A stretch of DNA of 64,000 nucleotides from NCBI RefSeq assembly GCF_021347895.1, contig NC_067115.1, positions 6,472,064 to 6,536,063 on the forward strand. Reading direction: 5' to 3'. This DNA comes from Acanthochromis polyacanthus. Lineage: Eukaryota > Chordata > Actinopteri > Pomacentridae. Positions 40,371-51,051 of the stretch are shown here, in pieces. The translations under genes were made by a program, and so were the position numbers. Position 1 is the stretch's first letter, and each line of letters begins with the position of its first letter. The notes below the pieces were generated by a model, which was given only the letters and a program-made list of their open reading frames with translations, did not search any database and was not told the DNA's origin.

Positions 40371-41450
40371 ATGGAAGCAAACAAAGCCAAGCACACCGTG
40401 GAACTTAAAGTACAGAAACAAATAGAGGACTGGGAGGCATCGGTTGTCAAGAGTCTGGAACAAAACAAAGTAGATTTGATTCGGGTTGGGTGCTCAAAAC
40501 AAAGAGCTCAGCTCAAGGTAGAAACTGAGACCCCGATGCGCCTTCTCGATTTCCTCAGGGGAAGGACAACCGACGTCCAGAACACCTCGAGGAGTCAGAG
40601 GAAAGAAATCGTTTCTCTGAGGATGCAGGTAGCCGAGTATCGGAACCAGCTGAGAGAGACCAGTGACAGCCTCAGAACTCAGCAAAAAATAAAGACAGAC
40701 ATGATGCTGCAGGTATGCCGACACCGAACCAAGCAGCAATCGTTGGCCTGTGAGATCAAGGAATGGAAGTCTGAGGTGGATAAGCTGACTGACAAACTGC
40801 AGGAGGCGGAATCCAGGCACAGTCTGGAAGAAGAGAGGAACAGAGAGCTGACTGCCCAACTGCAGGAGGCTCACAAACAGCTGCAGCAGTTTTACAGGGA
40901 GGCTTCAATGCAGCACTCTGAATTCCTGCAGACAGAGAAGTCCTCAGCGGAGCTGGAGAACATCAACTCCAGCTCAGTGCTGTCCAGGCAGCAGCAGGAC
41001 CAGGCTGCAGAAGGCCCACATGTTCAAGAGACTCTAGAGGCTGCAACATGCATGGAACCCAGTGAGAAGCTGCAGGAGACAGAAAACAGAAGCTGTGACA
41101 TCCTGAATGCAGCTGAAGAACCTGGAGAAAGTCTCACACTCAAAGTAGCTGCTCCACAATATCCAAACATTCTTGAGTCTTCAAATGAATCTGATGATTC
41201 TGAAGAAGAGACAGAGGACGACGAAGTGGGCTTCTTCCAGACCAGCCAGGAAACAAACACAAAAAAGAGACTCTTCAAGTTTTTCAGTAGGCCCAAAGGT
41301 AGAAAGAGCAACAAAAAAACAAGTGATGAGGTGATCGAGGAGACAAATGAACAAGCAGAAGCAAATGAACAACAGGAGCAGGAGAAGACATCCAAGAATA
41401 AGAAAAAGAGCTTCTGGAGTTGGCTCAAGGGCAACAAGAAGGCGGAGTAG
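40371..41450 (+). CDS. Intronless coiled-coil protein, 359 residues, carried in the hAT-like element
   Basis: I do not recognise the family. Layout: a basic/charged N-terminus (MEANKAKHTVELKVQKQ), a long heptad-rich coiled-coil about residues 60-200 (LRMQVAEYRNQL, KSEVDKLTDKLQEAE, LTAQLQEAHKQLQQF), a Ser/Glu-rich middle, an acidic stretch about 265-290 (SDDSEEETEDDE), then two basic-aromatic patches, KKRLFKFF (298-305) and KKKSFWSWLK (344-353), either side of a Glu/Gln-rich linker. No zinc finger, RRM, signal peptide or membrane segment. The start codon is supported by conservation with the decayed copy at 23429-24507, which has a stop at codon 31 and a late frameshift. Candidates: ORF1 of an RTE-type LINE (the leader-like segment follows at 41641), or a captured host gene. 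The intact frame against a decayed sister hints at selection or youth. Confidence 0.8.
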   Translation: MEANKAKHTVELKVQKQIEDWEASVVKSLEQNKVDLIRVGCSKQRAQLKVETETPMRLLDFLRGRTTDVQNTSRSQRKEIVSLRMQVAEYRNQLRETSDSLRTQQKIKTDMMLQVCRHRTKQQSLACEIKEWKSEVDKLTDKLQEAESRHSLEEERNRELTAQLQEAHKQLQQFYREASMQHSEFLQTEKSSAELENINSSSVLSRQQQDQAAEGPHVQETLEAATCMEPSEKLQETENRSCDILNAAEEPGESLTLKVAAPQYPNILESSNESDDSEEETEDDEVGFFQTSQETNTKKRLFKFFSRPKGRKSNKKTSDEVIEETNEQAEANEQQEQEKTSKNKKKSFWSWLKGNKKAE

Positions 41451-41640
41451 CCTCCCCCTTCCTCCATCTCCTCAACCCTTCTGCCTCCTTTCTCCTCACC
41501 TCTTCAGCCTCTGTCACCCTCATCTTCTCTATTTCTTCCCTTTCCTTCCATCCTTTCCTTTCCCTACTACTCTTTCTAGTCCTCCTTGCCTTTCCTGCGT
41601 CCTGTCCTGCGTCTTGTGTGTTCTGTGTTCCCCTCTAAAG
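41451..41640 (+). repeat. Pyrimidine-rich tract after the coiled-coil ORF
   Basis: CCTTTCC/TCCTG-type irregular repeats, shorter than the matching purine-rich tract at 23215-23345 (opposite strand). Confidence 0.7.
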
Positions 41641-42083
41641 AATCGCCACCTTATCGCGGTGGAGGGGTTTGAGTGTCCCTGTGATCCTGGGAGCTATATT
41701 GTCCCGGGCAATAGCCCCCGATAGGGTCTCCCAAGGCAAATTGGTTCTAGGTGAGGGACCAGACAAAGAGCGATTGTGAAAATCCTGATGACAAAGACGA
41801 AAGCCACTACCTTGTCCAGACTAGGGAAACCGGGGCCTCTCCCTGGAGCCTGGTCTGGAGGGGAGCTGGTCACAGAGCACCTGGTGGCCGAGTCTTTGGG
41901 CCCCGTGGGGCTTGGTCGGGCACAGCCCGAAAAAGTGACACGGGGTCGCTGCCCGGTGGGCCCACCATCCACCGAGCAGGAAATCGGGGTCTGGTGCCGT
42001 GCCAACCAGGCAGTAGGCAGGAGCGGGCGTCTAGGCGCACCGCCCCCTGGTGGCATAGACCAGCCTTTCTTCCCCTCTCTAAA
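41641..42083 (+). mobile_element. RTE-type retrotransposon 5'-leader-like segment, copy B
   Basis: Carries GGTGGAGGGGTTTGAGTGTC, CTGGGAGCTATATTGTC, GGTTCTAGGTGAGGGACCAG, then the GC-rich block with CGGGGCCTCTCCCTGGAGCC, GGTCGGGCACAGCCCG and GGGTCTGGTGCCGTG. I recognise this order as the leader of fish RTE-type LINEs, where the endonuclease ORF follows. Here it stops before any endonuclease and runs into an A-rich stretch. It extends about 265 bp further than copy A. Family name from memory, unverified. Confidence 0.65.
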
Positions 42084-42452
42084 AAAATAAATAAAAAAAT
42101 CATAATATTTCTGCATATGTGTGTATCAGATCTGAAGACTTCATGCCTGATTTCAGAGTTTTCAGGTTTTTGAAGATCCCTAAAATGAGCTGAAATTGAA
42201 TTATTTTCAGGTGATGCTGCTTCCAAATGTTCCGAGGATTATCATCAGAGGAGACTATCTTAAATAATCAAGTTTCAAAAGTTTTGAAGAGGATTTTTTG
42301 ACGATTTGTTGCTTTGATGAGTCTTCACAGATAATCAGACTTTTAACTTTTCATAATGTTGGATTTATTTTGGAGTGTTTTATGCTGTGAATAGTCCTGC
42401 TGTTTTATTCTGTACGATGTGATGAATGTTCTGTACGTTTATAATATCATAT

Positions 42453-42694
42453 GCAAAGATAGTGCCAACATTTTGAAAAGTAGCTCAAAAATTAAAAAAA
42501 TTATCGAAATAATACAAGATATACAAAAGTACTGATTGTAGAAATAACATTATTGCACACACCAATGGTAATGCATAGATTCTTTCACAAATGGAAATGT
42601 TGACATAAGTATTAAGATTACACAAATTATTATCTATATTGCACAGTTTTAATTTCAATAAAATGGGTCTGCCAAAGAGCAGATTTTATTTAAA
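42453..42694 (+). repeat. Tail block H, copy B
   Basis: Matches 25172-25412 through TTGCACAG. After that the GGCAGACC core is present in reversed orientation (GGGTCTGCCAAAGAGC), as if flipped between the flanking AT-rich palindromes. Lies just inside the right hAT terminus. Confidence 0.85.
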
Positions 42695-42789
42695 GGAAGG
42701 GCTGTGACTCTCTACATGATGTGAGACAGAGGGGGCTAGACTCTAGAGGGGGCGGCGCCCTAGCGCCCTCTATTGACCAGCCGCCCCTG

Positions 42790-42797
42790 GTACAACC
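42790..42797 (+). repeat. 8-bp target-site duplication (right)
   Basis: GTACAACC, identical to 37089-37096. Confidence 0.93.
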
Positions 42798-44784
42798 TAA
42801 AGTTTTGTTTAAAAATGACAAAGCTGCGTTTAAATTTCCGAGTCTCCAGAGTGCAGGCGTGATACCTGCTAGCTGCGAGGCATCAATAATGGTCAGCCCA
42901 GGCTTTGAAACTAGAGTTGCCCTGAAGGAACGGTTTTATTATATATTTTAACCACGATGAGCATGAGGAAGGGTCTACGCCCTGTTCAGACATATGAACA
43001 TCTGGATAATCCCGAGTTTTGTTTTGTGTTTACCACGTTTCATCAGCAGACATGATTGGACTGTAAGGTTGGGAGCAGAGGGTGATGAGTGGTGGTGACA
43101 CTGACTGTGCATGAAACAGGTGCGTCAATCACGTGGAGAGGACAAACACAGTGGGAACATTCAGAAACTCCACGGTGACTTTTTGGACAACACCTGCGTT
43201 CAGAACCAGTTTACCGACCACAAGAAAGTTGTGGACAAGTTTGATAGACATATTCAGAAATAAAAACCTTCAGCCTTCACACAGGAACCTCAAAGCTTCA
43301 AACTGAACTGTGATGTTCGCTATGACTGTTCGTTAGGAAACAAAAACCCTGCTGACCCGCTCGCTTTGGATGCGTCAACTTTACGCTTTTTTTTTTTTTT
43401 TTACGCACGGTGATCTGTGGCCTGTGCGGACATTCGCAGCTCTTCATGGCAGCCAAGCAGGACTTTTTTATATCAGCAGCTGGGTCGCAGAACTCTGTGC
43501 AAGGAAAGAAAGGACAATGGACTTGGATTGTGAAGCCGCTCTGGTGAGTTTGATGGATTTTTGTGTCTTTACGAGGTTCTGGCTCGAGCGTGTGTGGCAG
43601 CAGCTCGATTCTGTGGCCTGTTGAGTCCTGATAGTTTTGTGTTTTAGTGCATTTTTGTGTGCTTGATTGCCACGTGAGTAAACGTGACTGGTTGTTTCTT
43701 CGGTAATGACACTGATTTGAGTTGTGCAATGTCTCGTCGTGATGCCGCCTCCTTCCTGCTGCATAATGTCTCTCATGCTTCAGTCATCGTGTGTTCATGT
43801 TTCTGCATTTTGCGTGATGTATCTCTCACAGGTGTTGAATCAGTGTGTAAAGGCTGCTGTCACTGTGGATATGCCTACAGGCCTGTAAGTGTCAGGATGA
43901 GGTGATTGAACTCAGTTTACTTGCCGGTTTATGGAGGCCTTTAAGGTGGAAAAACGCACAACCATTCAGTGTTTCCTGCTCCATTGTGCTGCTTTTGGGT
44001 ATTCAGAGAGAAGTGACAGAAATATGTGCTTGGAGGATGGAAAACAGAGATGAAGACAGGAGCTGGGTTTGGAAAATGACATTAAATGTTGTGACACTGC
44101 TGGTTGAGGTGCATATGTAATGTTATATTGACTTCTATCAGTGGACTCCTGCAGTAGAGGTGATATAATTACTGCAATAAATGTCAGAAGAGCTTCCACC
44201 AGGCTGTGCTGCTAATTGTACCTTTAATGAGGTGGTGTTGGCTCTTTCTAGCTTGTTGGTGGCCCGATGCTAGTTTGTTCCCACAACAAGCTGCTTTTTT
44301 TTAACATCATAAACACAGCAAGCATGTAAATGAAGCAATAGAAACTAAGAAAATCCAAGATCTGTAGTATCCAGGTTGACTGGTTGGTCCTCAGGTTCTC
44401 ATTGGTAGCGCAATCTCTGGTGGTGTTTTTTAAGAAACAACAACCTTCCAGGACTACACCCTTTGAAGTGGTCCAACCTGATATAGACTGTTTGGTGTAA
44501 CTTGTTTAATGTTTGCTGAACATTTACTTAGAATCAACCATCTGATGCCAAAGACGTTGTTTTATTCCTAAAATGACGTGTAACAGCAGTTTGTGTGTCA
44601 CAGCTCAACAACCAACATGTCAGATCATTTAAAAACAGCAGCTAACTTGTCAGTGTTTCATTCCTGAATAATTTGTGTTCTGGATCATGAGTTGGTATGC
44701 TTTCAGAAATCATATGAATATGTGCAGTTGCTCTGCCCCCGGGTGTATTCTTTTCATTTCAGTAGAGAATAACCAGTTGAAATG
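42798..44784. other. Intergenic with an orphan exon-like sequence
   Basis: Mostly featureless. The one exon-like spot is at 43517-43543 (listed separately). Confidence 0.35.
43517..43543 (+). other. Possible orphan first coding exon
   Basis: ACAATGGAC context with a start reading MDLDCEAAL, followed directly by a consensus donor CTG|GTGAGT. A TTTATATC element lies about 45 bp upstream. The flanking 200 bp is richer in GC than its surroundings. I could not find a matching second exon; splicing to the acceptor at 61158 would not keep the 123-residue frame. Speculative. Confidence 0.22.
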
Positions 44785-45330
44785 TTTTAGCCTTTCGAAG
44801 CCCAAAAGTCACCAGCGGGTTTGAAAGGCGTGTTGTCTTTGAAAAACAAACAATGGAACTAAATGACACCATTTATTAGCCAGACACTAACTGTGACGAC
44901 AGAATAAATCATCATATCTGAAATTTTCAAATGCTCCTTGACCGACTTGCACTGTGGCTTGGTTTGGAAAAAATAATCATATCTTAGCCTATAATTGTGA
45001 TTTTTTTTCCCCCCCATCCAAATCACTTTATTGTACATGTGACAAAATTTGCCACAAATGAACAGCTTGCCCTAACCGGATTTGATAAGAAACACACAAA
45101 AAAATGAGTGCCACTTGGAGAGATGTCATACAATTTGTTTCCAGATTTTTTCCGTTTTTGTTTTCCAATTTCTTTGGCGTCGCAACTGTCATTCTGCACA
45201 GAAGACATTTCTGAGTTCTCTCGTCTTCATGGTTGTTCTGTTTCCATCGAGGCGTCGGGCTTTATGTTGCAGTGAAAAATGAGCCCACAGTGGGTAAAAA
45301 TGTGTCAGGAGCCAAAACTGCTAGGCAAAT
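44785..45330. mobile_element. Family P repeat, copy 3
   Basis: Starts TTTTAGCCTTTCGAAGCCC, with a GGGTTTGAAAGGC block as in copies 4 and 5, and ends with the CTTCATGGTTGTTCTGTT / AATGAGCCCACAGTG blocks near 45225-45295. Confidence 0.6.
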
Positions 45331-46054
45331 ACTTGGATTTCAGAAAGTTTTGAATTTGTTCAGGCTCATAAGGCTGCAGGTAAAAGGAGCTTAGAAAAAG
45401 GATTTTTTTTTCCTCAGGGACCAGTCAATGGATTGAAGAGCAGCTGCAAATTCCGTCCATTAAGACCTTCTTCGATTGATTACAACCTATAAAATACTAT
45501 GTCTGATAGACGGTTATAAGTGACACAATGAAATTATTGCCTGGTTTGAAACTGTCAGTTTATTTAAACTAAGGCTGAAGACTTTTCTCTTTGCCTTTAA
45601 TCAGATAAAATGATCTTAAAGGGGAACGTTGGTTTTTTTCAACCTGGGGTCTGTTTTCATATACCATTTCATACATGTGAGTGATGGAGAAATGAATTTT
45701 CGACATAGCTCCAGTATTTAGCCAGGCAGTCAGCTTAGCAGCTCAGCTAGCATTATTTTCAGTTTTGTCTTTTTCTTTCTCTCTATTTTTTAAAAATTGT
45801 GTTAATTTTGTTGCGTGTTATGTTCTGTGACAGTTCAGAGTGCCTTTATCTGAAAAAAATTGGACATTGATATTCAAGGAGAAATATAATATGCTGGTGT
45901 GACGGTGAACTACATGTTTCTGTAGCAAAAAGCAGTTGTGATTGATGGCTTGTAGTCTGAGCTTAAATCAGTGGTTTTGGCTGTAGGATTTAACCCCGAA
46001 ATCAGAAGCCAGGAATTTGACTGGCCAGTTAGAACACCGGTGCATAATATTGTC
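45331..46054. other. Intergenic, no gene seen
   Basis: AT-rich, no recognised feature. Confidence 0.4.
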
Positions 46055-46880
46055 AATCAATTAGACTTTATTCATACAGCACTTTTTATACAAATGGAAT
46101 TTAACACAAAATGCTTAAAGATGAGTGGAATAAAAATGCAAGAAAACAAGACAAACAATACTTCAGTATCCTGTTAAATATGAAGGTCTGAAACCACAAG
46201 GATTGTTTGGAACTGAGGATTTTTTTGAACAAATGATGTATGCAATGAGGAAACACCAGCATATAATACTGATAAATAAAAGCTGGATGGATGGAGAAAA
46301 AAAGAAAATGCAGAAATGTATAAAAACAGAATAATAAAATAATGAGGTAATATATGATATTTAGGTGAATAAATACAGAAATCAATAACTAAAGTTAGCT
46401 CTAAATATAGTAATAAATAAATAAAACGAGTCAAAAGCCTGACTAAACAGGTTGCTCTTCAGTTTTCTTTTAAAAGCAAAAAACTCTTTGCTGTCCTCAT
46501 TTCTTCTCAACAGTAGTTGGACCATAATAACAGAACTTATTGTGGGATTTTGTTTGGAATTTTGGCTTAATTAAAAAAAGATTCATAAGATAAAAGCAAA
46601 TCTGCTCGATGTGTTAGATCAAGACTATTAAGAGCTTTATAAACCCACGAAAGAGACCGACAACCAGTGCAGGAAATCAGGTGTAATGTTTGCTCTCCTT
46701 CTGGTTGCAGTGGCTTTGATGATTTGACGACAAACTTTTTTTCTGTCATGTTTTTGTAACAATCTTTCACTAACTTCACTGAATTGTAGGACGACCTTTC
46801 ACACTGATTCAGGGTCTGCTGCAGGATGTGTGGATCTGATCTAACAAGCATCAGGAAATCGGCATCAGTGTTGAGCAACA
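46055..46880 (-). repeat. Probable fish interspersed repeat (LINE-3'-UTR-like)
   Basis: Starts CAATTAGACTTTATTCATAC and contains AAGAGCTTTATAAACCCACG and ACCAGTGCAGGAAATCAGGT, a pattern common in fish interspersed repeats. No coding sequence; limits approximate. Confidence 0.45.
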
Positions 46881-47135
46881 GCATAAAAAAGCGAGCTCAC
46901 TTTATTTTCCATGACATGTCTCGGACGCAGCCAGAGATATTCCAGTGTAAGACACAAGCGGGGGGAATGTGGTGGATGTGAGAGAGGAAGCTGCGTCATG
47001 TCATCTGTCTTTGGTTTAGTTCAAGTAGGTCGATGTCAGAGGGAAAAACAAGTGTTTTTACTATACTTGGTCGTGACATTTAAAGTGAATTTTGCTCCAA
47101 GAAATAACTAAATAGCTGCACATTTATTTTGATAA

Positions 47136-47530
47136 TTAACCTTTTAAACTCCAAAACCTGTCGGTGGGGTTTCAAAGGCATGTTGTCGTAAATGACATGA
47201 CACCGTTTATCACCTAGAGGCTGTAAAAACAGAGAGAACAGTCTGATTTTTTTTTTTGACAGTCCTTGAACTAACCACATGTGACGTGCTATTCAGCCAT
47301 GAAAAATCGCTTCATTCTGTGAGTCGCATTTAAAAAAATGCCAGAAAATAAACCATTTGCTTTATCTGGGTTCTGTGGAAAACTGAAAGTTCTGTGCTCC
47401 TTGGCACTAACACGGAGCAGTTTGTTTTTATTCAACTGCAACCAACATTAATGTGACAAAGAAATTTAGGAACTTCTCAGACAAACTCTAGGCAGTGTTT
47501 CCTCAGAGTAGATGGGAAACAATTATGGGC
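47136..47530. mobile_element. Family P repeat, copy 4 (left part)
   Basis: Begins TTAACCTTTTAAACTCCAAA, then GGGGTTTCAAAGGCATGTTG. Contains CTAGGCAGTGTTTCCTCAGA as a diverged version of the TTTCCACAGAGCAGAG block. The right end with the GAGCCCAC block is missing. Confidence 0.55.
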
Positions 47531-48584
47531 ACAAACTAAAAATAGAGTAGAAGTAATGGGTTAAGATTACCTTAAAGATATTTGCAACAAAGTCTGGATG
47601 ACTAAACTGGGGTGAAGTGATAGTTTTTGTGACTCATTGTCTTGATCACCTTTAGTTCTTCAGTTCACTGGAAAATTAGGTTAAACAGCGTGTAGTAGTA
47701 TGTTGTGACCAGGTGGGGGCACTGCACAGCCACTGCCGTTTGGACTTATGTTTTAATAATGTATGTATTTCAATACGAATATACAGTTTATACAGTTTAA
47801 AGTCACTTTATTTTAGGTAAAGAAAGTAAGAAGAGCTATTTTTCTTTTTCTCTGTTATATGCCCATCTTTTTCTTCTTTACCCTGTTTCTGTTCTTCCCT
47901 CAAGTAGAGAAGTACGTCTTATTTCCTCTCAGGAGCTTTGAGCAGTAAAACAGGTAGGTGTGTGTGTTGTCATTGCTTCAGTTAGTCTGGATGACCTTTA
48001 ACTGTGCTGCAGTGTCACAATCAAGGCAACGGTGGTTCCCTTTAGTCACCTATTTGCAACAGACTTTTACTTCTGTTTTTACACTCAACACCTTGCTGTT
48101 AACACATGGTATTTTTGGAGAATTTGTTTTGGAGGATATTTGGAGCCTTTAAAGTTGCTCGCTGATAATTAAATTATTCTGCCTCTGCACAAAATACGGC
48201 TGTACATCAGAGTTTTCCCTTTGTGTAGTGAGCTGATTCGTTCTGAGTTTTTACATGCTCTACACCAGTGATGGTTTCCAGATTTCTTCAGTGTTGGGTG
48301 GATTCAGGCTGATGTGGATCCTGTGTGGCGGTCTGAATTTGGCCAAAACAAAGACCTGGTTCAGAGTCGGATCCCAGTAGCAGGCTGGTGTATTTGGACA
48401 GTTTATGGACTTCATGAGCAGAATTATATCTTCTCTCCCATCCAGTCTGGGTCATTTTTATAGCCAAACCATTTTTCTTGCCAGAAGACTGAGCTTGTGT
48501 TTCCCTCCTTAATTTAACAACTACACTGGGTAGACCCTGAAATGCCTTTAATTTACTTCTTATGTGGTGTTTTTGTAAGAGATT
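47531..48584. other. Intergenic, no gene seen
   Basis: A TTCCTCTCAG acceptor-like and CAGGTAGG donor-like pair near 47929-47955 frame a 20-nt stretch, too short and unsupported to call an exon. Confidence 0.35.
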
Positions 48585-49225
48585 TTAACCTTTTGTACTT
48601 TAAAACCCACCAGTGGGTTTGAAAGGGATATTGGCTTAAAACAAAACCCCAAAATGAAACAATTTATTACAGCCAGAAACTGTAAAAACAGAATTGTTGG
48701 ATTTTCACCTTTAAGAGTTCTTGAATTATTCATCTTTGGTGTGTCGTTTCATCTGAAGAAATCAATCACATTTAAGGTTGAAATTATGGTATTTAATGTC
48801 TCATTTTTTTTAAACGAATGCCTAAAACTAAACATTTATCCCCGTTTCAAATCCAAAAATGACTCCGCTGCAACCAGCAGTGATGTTTGGGGTCAGGGTT
48901 TCCACAGAGCAGAGAAGTTTGGAAGAAAAATAAAAATGTCATTAAAAAAAAAAGTATCGTATGTAGAGCCACCATGTTTTTCTAGTTTTGATAACACATG
49001 CAAAAAATGTTGTTTTTGTTAACTGTTGGAAATAAATACGTTCAACATTTGTTCTTTTTGTTAGGATTTTCAGCTTTTGAACTTATTTTCTAAGGCACAT
49101 TTTTTTCATCATTGTTGTTGCTGCTGTTTTTTTTTTTTTATAGAGGACCAGGACTTTAATTTTGCAGTGAAAAATAAACCCACAGTCAAGAAAAACGTGA
49201 TGCTAACAGTTCAGAGGGTTCATCA
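48585..49225. mobile_element. Family P repeat, copy 5
   Basis: Begins TTAACCTTTTGTACTTTAAA, then GTGGGTTTGAAAGGGATATT, a GGTTTCCACAGAGCAGAGAA block, and a diverged right half (AGTGAAAAATAAACCCACAG) ending near CAGAGGGTT. Confidence 0.62.
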
Positions 49226-49412
49226 ATAAGATGGAAAAACACAATGAAAAAGCATCAAACAGCGGGAAAGCTGTCCATTAATTTTTACCATTTATAAATT
49301 AGATTGCCTTAAAACCCAACAGGCATAAATGTTTTTACATTCGATCTTTAAGAAGCTCATTAATGCTAAGTTTTGCCTCGATACATGGCAAAGTGAAGTA
49401 CGGCAAGAAATA

Positions 49413-51049
<1,637 letters not shown>

Positions 51050-51051
51050 TA

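Noticed and set aside
40494..40874. 126-codon antisense ORF within the coiled-coil gene (and its twin at 24004-24384)
   Set aside because: Mirror frame of a coding region with biased composition; no independent start context or domain.
41780..41822. Hammerhead-ribozyme-like core: CTGATGA, then CGAAAG, then GTCC in the leader-like segment (also in copy A near 23025-23060)
   Set aside because: The bases between CTGATGA and GAAA (CAAAGAC) cannot form stem II, and no convincing stems I and III were found. Probably chance, although present in both copies because they are homologous.
41751..42173. 140-codon ORFs on both strands over the GC-rich leader-like segment
   Set aside because: GC-rich sequence has few stops by chance; frames are not maintained in copy A and match the non-coding leader of RTE elements.
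43298..43729. 143-codon minus-strand ORF overlapping the orphan exon-like site
   Set aside because: Low-complexity residues, no recognisable motif, and it crosses a poly-T tract.
47929..47955. Micro-exon between an acceptor-like and donor-like site
   Set aside because: Only about 20 nt, no partner exons or coding context.
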